64,000 nt of DNA, from positions 62,001 through 126,000 of the forward strand of contig NZ_WUQZ01000008.1 of the NCBI RefSeq assembly GCF_009829075.1. Direction: 5' to 3'. Each line of letters starts with the position of its first letter. The first letter of the stretch is position 1. The DNA is from Sphingobacterium composti (lineage in GTDB: Bacteria > Bacteroidota > Bacteroidia > Sphingobacteriales > Sphingobacteriaceae). The notes below the pieces were generated by a model. The model made no database searches. It saw nothing but the letters and a program-made list of their open reading frames with translations, and was not told the origin of the DNA. Shown one piece after another: positions 9,184 through 17,340 of the stretch. The translations under genes and the position numbers were made by a program.

Positions 9184-11064
9184 TTAAATTTTGTCAAATT
9201 TTTCCATCAATTCCGTTAATGTCAGCGTTACGATGGTTGGTTTTCCATGTACAGATATATTTGGGCTTTCGCACGCAAACAATTTGTCAATCAATTCTTC
9301 AATAGCATCATTATTTAAAGCTGTACCAGCTTTTATAGCAGCACTTTTAGCTAATGATTTAGCAAGATGATCTCTTTTGTCAACTTTAAGTTCTGTGCGA
9401 TTGTGTTTATAATCCTCCAAAAGCTGTTCAATAATCTGCTTTTCGTTGATATTATTTCCCAAATCTGCTGGAATTCCATCTACAATATAAGTAGTTTTTC
9501 CGAAAGGTCTTAATTGAAATCCTAAAGTTTGTAATTCTGGAAGAATATCGTTCATCAACTCAAAATCCGCTGGTGATAAATCTATTGTGGTTGGGAATAA
9601 GCTTTGTTGGCTAATGCCTTGATTATTAATTAATTGTTCTTTATATTGTTCAAACAAAATGCGCTCATGTGCAGCTTGTTGATCAATCAACATAATACCA
9701 GAATGTATCTGTGAAACAATATATCTGTTATGAATTTGAAAGAAGCTTTTTTTGGATTCAGCTTTCGGAATTATTTCCTTTTTTTCATCAATTATCTGCT
9801 CTTCCGTATTTAGCAAAGGAAGTTGAGCAGGAGTTTCGGTCTCTGTGATTTGATATAGTGAATCCCAATTTTTAGGAATGGCTTCGCGTTCAAAACGTGA
9901 ACTGTAATCATTTGAACGGGAATTATTAGAAGGTCTTAACGATCCAATTTCACTTTCAAATGGATTAAAATTAGGATTAAATGTAATTGTAGGAACTTGT
10001 ATTTCATCAATAGGCTTAGAAGAAATCATACCGCTAAAGCTTGTTTCTTGATCAAAATCAAGTGAAGGTGTAATGTTATAGCGCCCTAATGAACGTTTTA
10101 CAGCAGAACGGATTATTGCATAGATTGCTTTATCGTCCTCATATTTAATCTCTGTTTTTGTCGGATGTACGTTGATGTCTATTTTTGAAGGATCAATATC
10201 GATAAACAATACATACATCGGGAATGTCTCTGTAGGTAAAATTTCCTCATAGGCATTCATTACTGCATGATTCAGATAAGGATCACGGATAAATCGTTTG
10301 TTGACAAAGAAAAATTGCTCACCACGAGTTTTTTTTGCGTATTCGGGTTTACCTATGAACCCTGTAAGATTGATGATTGTCGTTTCTTCCTCAACTGGAA
10401 CTAGTTTTTGATTGTAATTGTTACCGAAAAGATGAACAATACGTTGTTTTAAAGTTCCTGGCGTCAAATGAAATAATTCATTGTTGTCACTATGTAAACT
10501 TAAAAATATTTCAGGATGAGCAAGCGCAATACGCTGAAATTCATCAATTATATGACGCATTTCAACAGAATTACTTTTTAGAAAATTCCGTCGTGCAGGG
10601 ATATTGTAAAAAAGATTCTTTACAATGATGTTAGTTCCAGATGGTAAAGCTTCGGGAAATTGATTTGTTACTTTTGAACTTTCTATTTGAAGCACTGTAC
10701 CAAGTTCATCTTCTATGCGACGAGTTTTGAGTTCTACTTGTGCAATCGCTGCAATAGACGCCATTGCCTCACCACGAAATCCCATTGATCGGATAGCAAA
10801 CAAATCTTCTGCTTTACGTATTTTGCTGGTTGCGTGACGCTCAAAACACAATCTTGCATCTGTTACACTCATTCCACAGCCATTATCTATGACTTGAATC
10901 AATGTCTTTCCTGCATCTTTAACAATAAGTTTTATACGATCCGCACCTGCGTCAATAGCGTTTTCAATAAGTTCTTTGACAGCTGAAGCGGGTCTTTGTA
11001 CCACTTCTCCAGCAGCAATTTGATTGGCAACCGCATCAGGAAGTAATTGAATAATATCCGACAT
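9184..11064 (-). CDS. mutL: DNA mismatch repair protein MutL
   Basis: MutL couples mismatch recognition by MutS to strand incision. The N-terminal GHKL ATPase shows ELIENAIDAGA (Mg/ATP Asn-Asp), VIDNGCGM, and GFRGEAMASIAAIA. The transducer domain carries NVHPTK. A low-complexity linker (about 330-430) leads to the C-terminal dimerisation domain. This has DQQAAHERILFE, fitting the DQ(H/Q)A(x)2E(x)4E endonuclease motif of MutL from species without MutH. The usual zinc cysteines are replaced: the CPHGRP position reads SVHGKP. I start at the ATG at 11062-11064 (MSDIIQLLPDAVANQ), the family start, not three codons earlier. It is the first gene of a four-gene operon. Confidence 0.97.
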   Translation of the reverse strand: MSDIIQLLPDAVANQIAAGEVVQRPASAVKELIENAIDAGADRIKLIVKDAGKTLIQVIDNGCGMSVTDARLCFERHATSKIRKAEDLFAIRSMGFRGEAMASIAAIAQVELKTRRIEDELGTVLQIESSKVTNQFPEALPSGTNIIVKNLFYNIPARRNFLKSNSVEMRHIIDEFQRIALAHPEIFLSLHSDNNELFHLTPGTLKQRIVHLFGNNYNQKLVPVEEETTIINLTGFIGKPEYAKKTRGEQFFFVNKRFIRDPYLNHAVMNAYEEILPTETFPMYVLFIDIDPSKIDINVHPTKTEIKYEDDKAIYAIIRSAVKRSLGRYNITPSLDFDQETSFSGMISSKPIDEIQVPTITFNPNFNPFESEIGSLRPSNNSRSNDYSSRFEREAIPKNWDSLYQITETETPAQLPLLNTEEQIIDEKKEIIPKAESKKSFFQIHNRYIVSQIHSGIMLIDQQAAHERILFEQYKEQLINNQGISQQSLFPTTIDLSPADFELMNDILPELQTLGFQLRPFGKTTYIVDGIPADLGNNINEKQIIEQLLEDYKHNRTELKVDKRDHLAKSLAKSAAIKAGTALNNDAIEELIDKLFACESPNISVHGKPTIVTLTLTELMEKFDKI

Positions 11065-11124
11065 ACAGCACAAAGTTACAAAAAATTATATGGCTAATGA
11101 CTGCGGATATTGAGAATATATAGC

Positions 11125-11155
11125 ATAAAAAAGGTAGCGCTCAAACGCTACCTTA
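11125..11155 (-). terminator. Intrinsic terminator of the Lrp/AsnC gene
   Basis: A nine-base stem, AAGGTAGCG (11131-11139) with CGCTACCTT (11146-11154), has a six-base loop. Read on the minus strand it is followed by a run of six T (plus-strand A run at 11127-11132). It lies 24 bases after the regulator's stop and before mutL, separating the two minus-strand units. Confidence 0.85.
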
Positions 11156-11178
11156 TGCAAATTTTATTGAGTAAATTA

Positions 11179-11649
11179 CTATAAAGTAATTTGACGTTTG
11201 ATGCTTTCTTCTAAGGAAATGATTGTCTCCGTGCGTTGAATACCTTTCAACCCTTGAATGTCTTCATTCAAAACTTTACGCAGGTGTGCAGTATCGCGAC
11301 ATACTATTTTTGCAAACATACTGTATTGTCCTGTACAATAATGAAGCTCCACTACTTCTTTAATGTTTTTTAACTGTGCTACTGCATCGGAATATTGTGA
11401 CCCTTTTTCTAAATATATACCCAAAAAAGCTGTAATGTCAAATCCTACTTTTTGAGGGTTAATAATTAAGTTAGATCCATGAATAATTCCTAGTTCTTCC
11501 ATCTTTTTCATGCGAACATGGATTGTTCCACCCGATACAATCAATTTTTTCGCAATTTCAGTGTATGGAATAGATGCATCTTCCATGAGAATGGAAAGAA
11601 TTTGAACATCAAGATTGTCTAAATCGTAATTAGAATAATTTTTTTCCAT
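11179..11649 (-). CDS. Lrp/AsnC family transcriptional regulator
   Basis: A feast/famine regulator that binds DNA as a dimer/octamer and usually senses an amino acid. The N-terminal HTH (about 10-60: LDNLDVQILSILMEDASIPYT, then EIAKKLIVSGGTIHVRMKKM) is followed by the RAM ligand-binding domain (about 70-150, VELHYCTGQYSMFAKIVCRD). The total of about 156 residues is the family norm. I start at 11649 (MEKNYSNYDLDNLD); an upstream ATG would add seven residues. A perfect hexamer palindrome at 11672-11687 directly upstream is a candidate autoregulatory site. It is divergent from the gene at 11940. Confidence 0.93.
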   Translation of the reverse strand: MEKNYSNYDLDNLDVQILSILMEDASIPYTEIAKKLIVSGGTIHVRMKKMEELGIIHGSNLIINPQKVGFDITAFLGIYLEKGSQYSDAVAQLKNIKEVVELHYCTGQYSMFAKIVCRDTAHLRKVLNEDIQGLKGIQRTETIISLEESIKRQITL

Positions 11650-11671
11650 AAATGTGATTTTTTCCAACAAC

Positions 11672-11687
11672 CGTGATCACTATCACG
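11672..11687. promoter_or_regulatory. Palindromic candidate operator upstream of the Lrp/AsnC gene
   Basis: CGTGAT-cact-ATCACG is a perfect 6+4+6 inverted repeat, 22 bases before the regulator's ATG. The arms and spacing are typical of a dimeric HTH protein's site. Autoregulation is common in the Lrp/AsnC family; the link to this protein is inferred. Confidence 0.5.
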
Positions 11688-11927
11688 ATAATTAGTTTTT
11701 CTTTTAAGGCTATCGCCTTGGTTTTAAAGATTTATAATAAGAAGATTATCGTAAGGAGTTATAAACATCCTTTACAAAGGTATTCATTATCAATGTAATC
11801 TCTTTGAATCTTTTGCAAAAATAATAACAAAATTTGATATTTTATTTGCTTATTTTGAATGATTGCAAATTAAAATTAACATATTTATATAATGTGAACT
11901 TGTTTTACGATTTCAGTTAAAATATTT

Positions 11928-11933
11928 GGGAGG
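11928..11933 (+). promoter_or_regulatory. Shine-Dalgarno-like sequence before the 11940 gene
   Basis: GGGAGG stands six bases before the ATG at 11940. Purine-rich SD sequences are rare in this window, so this one fixes the start and suggests stronger than usual initiation. Confidence 0.5.
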
Positions 11934-11939
11934 AAGAAT

Positions 11940-12983
11940 ATGCAAATAGAAGATGTCATCATATCACGCAAAAAGCCAATTTATCCAGTTGGCCAAGGTT
12001 TAGCAAAATATTTGAAAATGTATCAGCGTGATGCGAAGTTGCCTATTTCTTATTTTGATTTGTTGAATTTTCAAGAAACAGTTCCAGTGATGGACAAATT
12101 TGGTAATGATACCTTTTGGGAAACCCCTTTGTATCCGCCTTATATTCAGGATCATTTGTACGAAGGATTAAAAGTTATTTATGCCAAGCTTAAAGCCTCA
12201 GGAAATACACGTATTGTTCAACACAAAATCATTGATCGGATCGAATACTGTGCTTTTGGGAATACACGACCATTCCGTATTCGTATTATCAATAGACTGA
12301 ATGATGTGTACGATTATTTTTATATCAAACAAGCTGATGCATCACGTATATATGGTCTAGAGCTGGAAGAAATTCTTTCACCCAATCAGGTGAATTATTT
12401 ATATGATTTCGAAACCCTAGTGGAGGAACATATTGTTGGTATTCCCGGTGATGTATTCAGTAAAACAAGAATTACACATCCAGATTATAACCAAACACGC
12501 ATTGCAAAGGAATTTGTGAAGTTTAATGAGCGCTGTACAATTGCATTATTAGGCGATATGCGTGCTTATAATTTTGTGATGCAGATTACTCCGGATTTTG
12601 ATGATTTCCAATTTCGTATACGCGCAATAGATTTTGATCAGCAATTTTATGAAGGAAATCCAAAAGTTTATATGCCACAATTTTTCAAAGAGTGTTTTCC
12701 ATACGTGAAATTGTGTATGGAGCATTTGACTGATAAGACGGTTTCTCAGTATCAGCAAGAAGAACGATCTTCAATTGTGCATCGGGTCAGAAGTGAGCGG
12801 CATCGTATCAAGGATCTGCGTGATGCCTCAATTGGCCAAGAACTTTCAACGCCAGAAAATATACGACAATTGCGTGAAGGATACGCAAAAATATACGATA
12901 ATGAGCAGTACTATAGATGTAAGACGATGACTGATATTGTGGAGTTAAACGTAAAAAATGTAGTTCGATCGGTACAGATTTAG
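11940..12983 (+). CDS. Protein of unknown function with possible kinase-like motifs
   Basis: 347 residues, soluble, no signal peptide. I do not recognise a named family. The middle of the protein has the order of elements seen in aminoglycoside phosphotransferase/protein-kinase-like folds. These are a strand with lysine (DYFYIKQAD, Lys130), an acidic helix (ELEEIL), a hinge-like VEEHIVGIPG (161-170), a catalytic-loop-like GDMRAYN (Asp206, Asn211) and a DFD triplet (231-233) after a beta strand. This is inference from motif order only. The C-terminal 80 residues are helical and charged (RHRIKDLRD). It is transcribed divergently from the Lrp/AsnC regulator and shares its stop bases with ruvC. 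Confidence 0.7.
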   Translation: MQIEDVIISRKKPIYPVGQGLAKYLKMYQRDAKLPISYFDLLNFQETVPVMDKFGNDTFWETPLYPPYIQDHLYEGLKVIYAKLKASGNTRIVQHKIIDRIEYCAFGNTRPFRIRIINRLNDVYDYFYIKQADASRIYGLELEEILSPNQVNYLYDFETLVEEHIVGIPGDVFSKTRITHPDYNQTRIAKEFVKFNERCTIALLGDMRAYNFVMQITPDFDDFQFRIRAIDFDQQFYEGNPKVYMPQFFKECFPYVKLCMEHLTDKTVSQYQQEERSSIVHRVRSERHRIKDLRDASIGQELSTPENIRQLREGYAKIYDNEQYYRCKTMTDIVELNVKNVVRSVQI

Positions 12984-13543
12984 CGTATTCTGTTTTCGTT
13001 ATCTTTTACAAATGCTGACCAGCCCGAATAACTTTTGGAGCCGCTAGTCGTGTTCTGTTGAAAGGAATGACAAACAGCTACAGCTAATCCATCTGTTGCA
13101 TCTAGAAATTCTGGTGTTTCCTTAAATCCTAATAAGTTTTGCAACATGGCAGCAACTTGCTCTTTGCTGGCGTTACCATTTCCAGTTACGGATTGTTTAA
13201 TTTTCCTAGGCGAATATTCAAAAATGGGAATATCTCTACTCAAAGCTGCCGCCATTGCTACACCTTGTGCACGACCTAGTTTTAACATCACTTGAATGTT
13301 TTTACCATAAAATGGAGCTTCCAAAGCCACACAATCAGGATTATACTCTTCTATGAGGGCTAGCACTTTTTTGAAAATACGTTGCAATTTCAAGCCATGA
13401 TCATCCAAGTGTCCCATTTTTACTACACCCAATGTTTGGAGTGAAACTTTTTTACCTGTTTCTTTTACCACACCATATCCCAATACTACCGTACCTGGGT
13501 CGATACCAAGAATGATTCTTTCTTTGGCTTTTTGCTTTAACAT
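12980..13543 (-). CDS. ruvC: Crossover junction endodeoxyribonuclease RuvC
   Basis: Resolves Holliday junctions with RuvAB. The RNase H-like fold shows all four acidic catalytic positions: Asp15 in ILGIDPGT, Glu in VALEAPFYGKN, and the two aspartates of FLDATDGLAVAVCH. The length of 187 is normal, with a slightly longer C-terminus (GSKSYSGWSAFVKDNENRIR). The ATG at 13541-13543 is followed directly by basic residues KQKAKER. It is a single gene, convergent with the preceding one (stops interlocked at TTAG) and divergent from the flippase-like gene at 13633. Confidence 0.96.
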   Translation of the reverse strand: MLKQKAKERIILGIDPGTVVLGYGVVKETGKKVSLQTLGVVKMGHLDDHGLKLQRIFKKVLALIEEYNPDCVALEAPFYGKNIQVMLKLGRAQGVAMAAALSRDIPIFEYSPRKIKQSVTGNGNASKEQVAAMLQNLLGFKETPEFLDATDGLAVAVCHSFQQNTTSGSKSYSGWSAFVKDNENRIR

Positions 13544-13632
13544 GTAGCAAAAATACGTAATTGATTAGGCTTTTTATCTAATACGATTGTTTTACATAAA
13601 ATTATTGTTAAAATTGTGCGACCAAAAATAGT

Positions 13633-14610
13633 ATGCTGACAAAAGCGCATAAGAAATATTTTAATTACGGAATCAAATTGACAATTGTTGGTTTGGCTTT
13701 TTGGTTTATTTATTCTAAGGTCAATAATCAAAAGAATCTTCTCGAGTTTAAGTATCTTATCCGAAGTATTGATGAATCTATTTTGTACTGGACTGTAGCT
13801 TTGGTAGTTGTTTTGATGTTATTCAATTGGATTTTTGAGGTGTTGAAATGGAAATATATAGTTCAGGATATCGAAAAAATTAGCTTTTGGAAAGCGTTCA
13901 AGTCTGTCTTTTGTGGATTGACTTGGGCAATCTTTACACCTAATCGCATTGGAGAATATGGTGGTAGAATATTACTTCTGAAATCTGATAATAGAGCTAG
14001 AGGAGCGGTTTTGATGGGTGTCGGGCTTTTCGCTCAATTAGTATTGACTAGTGTATTTGGAGCTTTGGGAATCGCTTGGTTTGTCTCTAACTTTTTAGAT
14101 ACGCCATCAGCGGTCAAGTTTGGTGTGTGGGTTTTAGCAGCTATTTATGGCTTAGCTTTTGTGCTGTTGTATTTCAATGTGCATTGGGTGGATTATTTAG
14201 TTGGAAAAATGAAATTCTTGAAAAGGATTCAACCTTTTTTTGATGTTCTAAGAGTCGTAACGACCGCCCAACTAGGGAATGTTTTACTATTGTCCTTGAT
14301 GCGATTCGTCATTTTTACTTCTCAATACATCATCTTGATGGCGGTTATGCTTCCCGAGATTAATGTATTACCCATGGTAATGATGATTTTTATTTTGTTT
14401 TTTGTGCAATCGGCATTACCGACTTTAGATATTTTTGATTTCAGTGTTCGTAGTTTTGTAGCAAGTAATTTGTATGCATATATTACCACACAAGATATTG
14501 CCGTGATGGCAATAGTTTCTTTTATTTGGTTTGTGAATCTGATTCTCCCTGCTATCATAGGTTCAGTTTTTGTATTGAATGTAAATTATTTTGGTGATAA
14601 CAATTCTTAA
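13633..14610 (+). CDS. Lysylphosphatidylglycerol synthase TM-region (UPF0104) family membrane protein
   Basis: 325 residues with about eight membrane segments. The family's loop motifs are visible: LTWAIFTPNRIGEYGGRILLL near 97 and the C-terminal PTLDIFDFSVRSF region, corresponding to the P-G-GLRE loop of related proteins. These proteins resemble the membrane half of MprF/AglD and are thought to move or modify lipids; the exact substrate is unknown. It overlaps the following glycosyltransferase gene by 20 bases, so the two are translated from one mRNA and may act on the same lipid-linked sugar. Confidence 0.85.
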   Translation: MLTKAHKKYFNYGIKLTIVGLAFWFIYSKVNNQKNLLEFKYLIRSIDESILYWTVALVVVLMLFNWIFEVLKWKYIVQDIEKISFWKAFKSVFCGLTWAIFTPNRIGEYGGRILLLKSDNRARGAVLMGVGLFAQLVLTSVFGALGIAWFVSNFLDTPSAVKFGVWVLAAIYGLAFVLLYFNVHWVDYLVGKMKFLKRIQPFFDVLRVVTTAQLGNVLLLSLMRFVIFTSQYIILMAVMLPEINVLPMVMMIFILFFVQSALPTLDIFDFSVRSFVASNLYAYITTQDIAVMAIVSFIWFVNLILPAIIGSVFVLNVNYFGDNNS

Positions 14611-15724
14611 TATTTGTCTGACAGTTAGTGCATTCGTTTATGTGCTTATTGTGATTTATTTACGCAAAGGCTGGTCAGCTATTCCATTTTTCTCTACTGA
14701 AATAAGTCCTAGTAAAAAGGTATCTGTTCTAATCGCTGCGCGTAATGAAGAAGAAAATATTGCACGGACTATTGAAGCAATATTAAATCAGAACTACCCA
14801 GCATCACAATTGGAACTCATTATCGTAGATGATCATTCAACAGATAGAACTGCAGAGATTATCAAATCCTATGAGGATTGTGGAGTGAAATTATTGCAGT
14901 TGCAAGTAGGGAATAGGCTCAATTCGTATAAAAAGTATGCGATTACCAAGGCTATAGAAATGGCCTCAGGAGAAATAATTGTAACAACAGATGCAGATTG
15001 CAGAATGGGTGAAAACTGGATTCCAACTGTTGTTGGTTATTTTGAAAAGCATAATAGTTTTTTAGTGTCATCACCTGTTGTCTATTCAGAAGAAAAGTCA
15101 AAATTCGAAGAGTTACAAACGCTAGAGTTCTTGTATCTAATTGGTTTGGGAGCTGCGGGTATAGGGAATGGAAATCCTACAACTTGTAATGGAGCAAATT
15201 TAGCTTATCGTCGAGATGTATTCTTTGAGATGGGCGGTTTCAAAGGCATTGATAATTTAGCTTCTGGTGATGATGAGCTTTTCTTGCACAAAGTGGCTGA
15301 AAAGTATGCGAACAAAATAGGATTTTGTAAATCGCGTGAGGCAATAGTTTATACGGATGCAAAACCAGATTTAACTTCCTTTATCAGTCAACGTAAACGT
15401 TGGGCTTCAAAGAGTACAAAATATAAAGACAAGAAAGTAATTGTATTAGGGGTATGTATTTGGTTGTTCAATTTAGCGTTAATATTTTCTCTATTAGCTT
15501 TTATAATATTATTGCCCACACTGAATTGGTGGCTTCTAACCGCTTTTGGATTAAAAATGTTTGTAGAATTATTATTTATGATTCCTGTATTGTCATTTGC
15601 CAAAAGATCGGAGTTATTGAAATATTTGCCTTTCCTTACCATTATACATACGTTTTATCTGGTGTATATAGGTGTTGCGGGCAATATAGGCAAGTATGAT
15701 TGGAAAGGTAGAAAGGTAAATTAA
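14591..15724 (+). CDS. Family 2 glycosyltransferase, membrane-bound
   Basis: 377 residues: an N-terminal membrane segment (1-25), a GT-A catalytic domain (about 45-280) and two or three C-terminal membrane segments. Nucleotide-sugar binding motifs are VSVLIAARNEEENI, IIVDDHSTDRT and TTDADCRMGENW (DxD-type DAD). The acceptor side has ASGDDELFLHK (ED/DD motif) and QRKRWASK, the QxxRW motif of processive and related GT2 enzymes. It adds sugars on the cytoplasmic face, probably to a lipid carrier or envelope glycan; the sugar is unknown. It is translationally coupled to the flippase-like gene. Its stop interlocks with plsC-like on the other strand. Confidence 0.9.
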   Translation: MVITILNICLTVSAFVYVLIVIYLRKGWSAIPFFSTEISPSKKVSVLIAARNEEENIARTIEAILNQNYPASQLELIIVDDHSTDRTAEIIKSYEDCGVKLLQLQVGNRLNSYKKYAITKAIEMASGEIIVTTDADCRMGENWIPTVVGYFEKHNSFLVSSPVVYSEEKSKFEELQTLEFLYLIGLGAAGIGNGNPTTCNGANLAYRRDVFFEMGGFKGIDNLASGDDELFLHKVAEKYANKIGFCKSREAIVYTDAKPDLTSFISQRKRWASKSTKYKDKKVIVLGVCIWLFNLALIFSLLAFIILLPTLNWWLLTAFGLKMFVELLFMIPVLSFAKRSELLKYLPFLTIIHTFYLVYIGVAGNIGKYDWKGRKVN

Positions 15725-16458
15725 CCTTCTACCTTCGCACGCACTGTATCTTCTGCTAATTGTACGGTTTCTTCTAATGATAGTCCTTCCGTTTTGAGAG
15801 GCTCTAACACTTCCCATTTCAAAGGTGTAAAAGGTCTTAACGGAAACATGCCGTAACTTGTCATTTCGTAGGAGCCAGTTATTGCAATAGGCACTATCAA
15901 TGCGTTTGGATTTTTCTTAATTAAAGTCGCAATTCCACCAATATTAAAATGCTTCATTTTCCCATTTCGTGTACGTGTGCCTTCGGGGAAAATAAAGGCA
16001 GACCAATTTTTCTGCTTCATATTGTTTGCCAATTTCAAAATCTCTGCGATAGATTGTTTAGGATCTTTGCGATCAATATTGGCAGCTCCTCCATGCTTCA
16101 AGTTGAATGAAATACTAGGGATTCCAGCTGTCGCTAGTTCTATTTTGGAGATAAATTTACCATGAAATCTACGCAAGAAATAAATCATTGCCGGTATATC
16201 GTAGGTACTTTGGTGATTAGCGACGAAAATAATGGGTGTATTAAGTGGCAAATTCTTGTTATCCTTAAAAGTTACAGTATTGAAAAGTATATAATTACAA
16301 TGTGTCAAAAAGAAATTAAGAATATCCACACTTCTTTTGTGCGCTGTATACCCCCCAATTTTCAAACATAACCATTGAATAGGATGGAAAATTATCAACA
16401 AAAGCGCAAATGCTAAATAAAATATGGGAGTAAGAATAAATCCTAAAATTTTTCTCAT
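15721..16458 (-). CDS. PlsC-type 1-acyl-glycerol-3-phosphate acyltransferase
   Basis: 245 residues. One or two N-terminal hydrophobic segments (5-30) are followed by the acyltransferase domain. The catalytic NHx4D box is VANHQSTYDIP (about 81-90), and the phosphate-binding box is FPEGTRTRNGKM (about 155-166), followed by IGGIATLIK. It transfers an acyl chain to lysophosphatidic acid or a related lysolipid in phospholipid synthesis. The assignment to PlsC rather than an ornithine-lipid acyltransferase rests only on general similarity. Its stop codon shares TTAA with the convergent glycosyltransferase. Confidence 0.9.
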   Translation of the reverse strand: MRKILGFILTPIFYLAFALLLIIFHPIQWLCLKIGGYTAHKRSVDILNFFLTHCNYILFNTVTFKDNKNLPLNTPIIFVANHQSTYDIPAMIYFLRRFHGKFISKIELATAGIPSISFNLKHGGAANIDRKDPKQSIAEILKLANNMKQKNWSAFIFPEGTRTRNGKMKHFNIGGIATLIKKNPNALIVPIAITGSYEMTSYGMFPLRPFTPLKWEVLEPLKTEGLSLEETVQLAEDTVRAKVEG

Positions 16459-16547
16459 TTTTCGATCAATTTAAAATTTAGCAAATATAAACATAACCAC
16501 CCGACTATTTAAAATCTTTAAAACTTAATATTGTTTCAGGATTTATT

Positions 16548-16577
16548 AATATTATTAATAGTTTATTTAATAATATT
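16548..16577. promoter_or_regulatory. Inverted repeat upstream of the DUF2089 operon
   Basis: AATATTATTAA (16548-16558) and its exact complement TTAATAATATT (16567-16577) flank an eight-base loop, 30 bases before the first ATG of the operon. A TATATTTG -7-like box follows at 16580-16587. Being pure A/T, the repeat could be chance, but its place next to the box suits an operator. Confidence 0.35.
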
Positions 16578-16607
16578 GATATATTTGTTGATAAATGTAT
16601 TGTAAAC

Positions 16608-16880
16608 ATGAAATTACCTATAAAGTGTCCAAGTTGTGAACAGAAGCTTAGCGTAGCAAAATTAGTTTGCGAATCATGTCAAACTGAAGTGCTAGGCAAA
16701 TATACTATGCCTTTATTTATGCAATTATCTATGGAAGAGCAAGAATTCGTTTTGGAATTTCTCTTGAGCTCAGGTAGTCTAAAGGATATGGCCAATAAAA
16801 TGGGAAAAAGTTATCCTACCGTACGGAACAGATTGGATGATTTGATATTAAAAATTAAGAATTTGAAAGATGAAAAGTAA
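16608..16880 (+). CDS. DUF2089 zinc-ribbon/HTH-like protein
   Basis: 90 residues. The N-terminus has two CxxC knuckles (CPSC at 8-11, CESC at 22-25) that should bind one zinc. The C-terminal half has an HTH-like element (SGSLKDMANKMGKSYPTVRN followed by a charged helix). This arrangement is the DUF2089 family, small presumed DNA-binding regulators. It leads a four-gene unit: the next gene starts 11 bases before its stop, then two membrane/exported proteins. It may sense or regulate the membrane proteins encoded with it, as small regulators in such units often do (inference). Confidence 0.8.
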   Translation: MKLPIKCPSCEQKLSVAKLVCESCQTEVLGKYTMPLFMQLSMEEQEFVLEFLLSSGSLKDMANKMGKSYPTVRNRLDDLILKIKNLKDEK

Positions 16881-17340
16881 AGTTTATACAGAGAATCAAA
16901 ACTTTTGGAACTGGTGGTTGATAGCTCTGTTTGTCATCATCATTGGCATTCAATTAAAAGAGTTAAGTGCGAATAACTGGACTGTGACTATTTCAGACTT
17001 TATCGGGTTTGGGATTCTATTTGCAGTGCTGGTACTTTTCTTACTAATGCGATTACACACTACAGTGGATTTCCAAGGTATAAGCATTCGATTTTTACCT
17101 TTTGTGAGAAATAAAACATGGCTGTGGGAGCAGATTGAAGATTTGTACATAAAAGAATATTCGTTTTTAGATTATGGTGGATGGGGATATCGTGTAAGTA
17201 GGAACGGAATTGCATATAACACCAAAGGTAAATTTGGGATGCAATTGATTTTAAAAAATGGTTCTCGCATAATGATAGGAACACAACATCCAGAAGAGCT
17301 TCAGCAAATTATTGATGATTATAGAAATTCTAATATATGA
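16870..17340 (+). CDS. Two-TM membrane protein with bacterial PH-like domain
   Basis: 156 residues. Two membrane segments (about 15-32 and 42-62) are followed by a soluble domain with the pattern FQGISIRFLPFV, YGGWGYRVSRNGIAYNTKG, FGMQLILKNGSRIMIGTQHP. That strand order and the YGGWG...GTQ..E motif resemble DUF6141/bPH-type domains as I remember them; this is not certain. No catalytic residues are evident. Its start overlaps the DUF2089 gene by 11 bases and its stop overlaps the next start by four (ATGA), so the three are translationally coupled. Confidence 0.75.
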   Translation: MKSKVYTENQNFWNWWLIALFVIIIGIQLKELSANNWTVTISDFIGFGILFAVLVLFLLMRLHTTVDFQGISIRFLPFVRNKTWLWEQIEDLYIKEYSFLDYGGWGYRVSRNGIAYNTKGKFGMQLILKNGSRIMIGTQHPEELQQIIDDYRNSNI

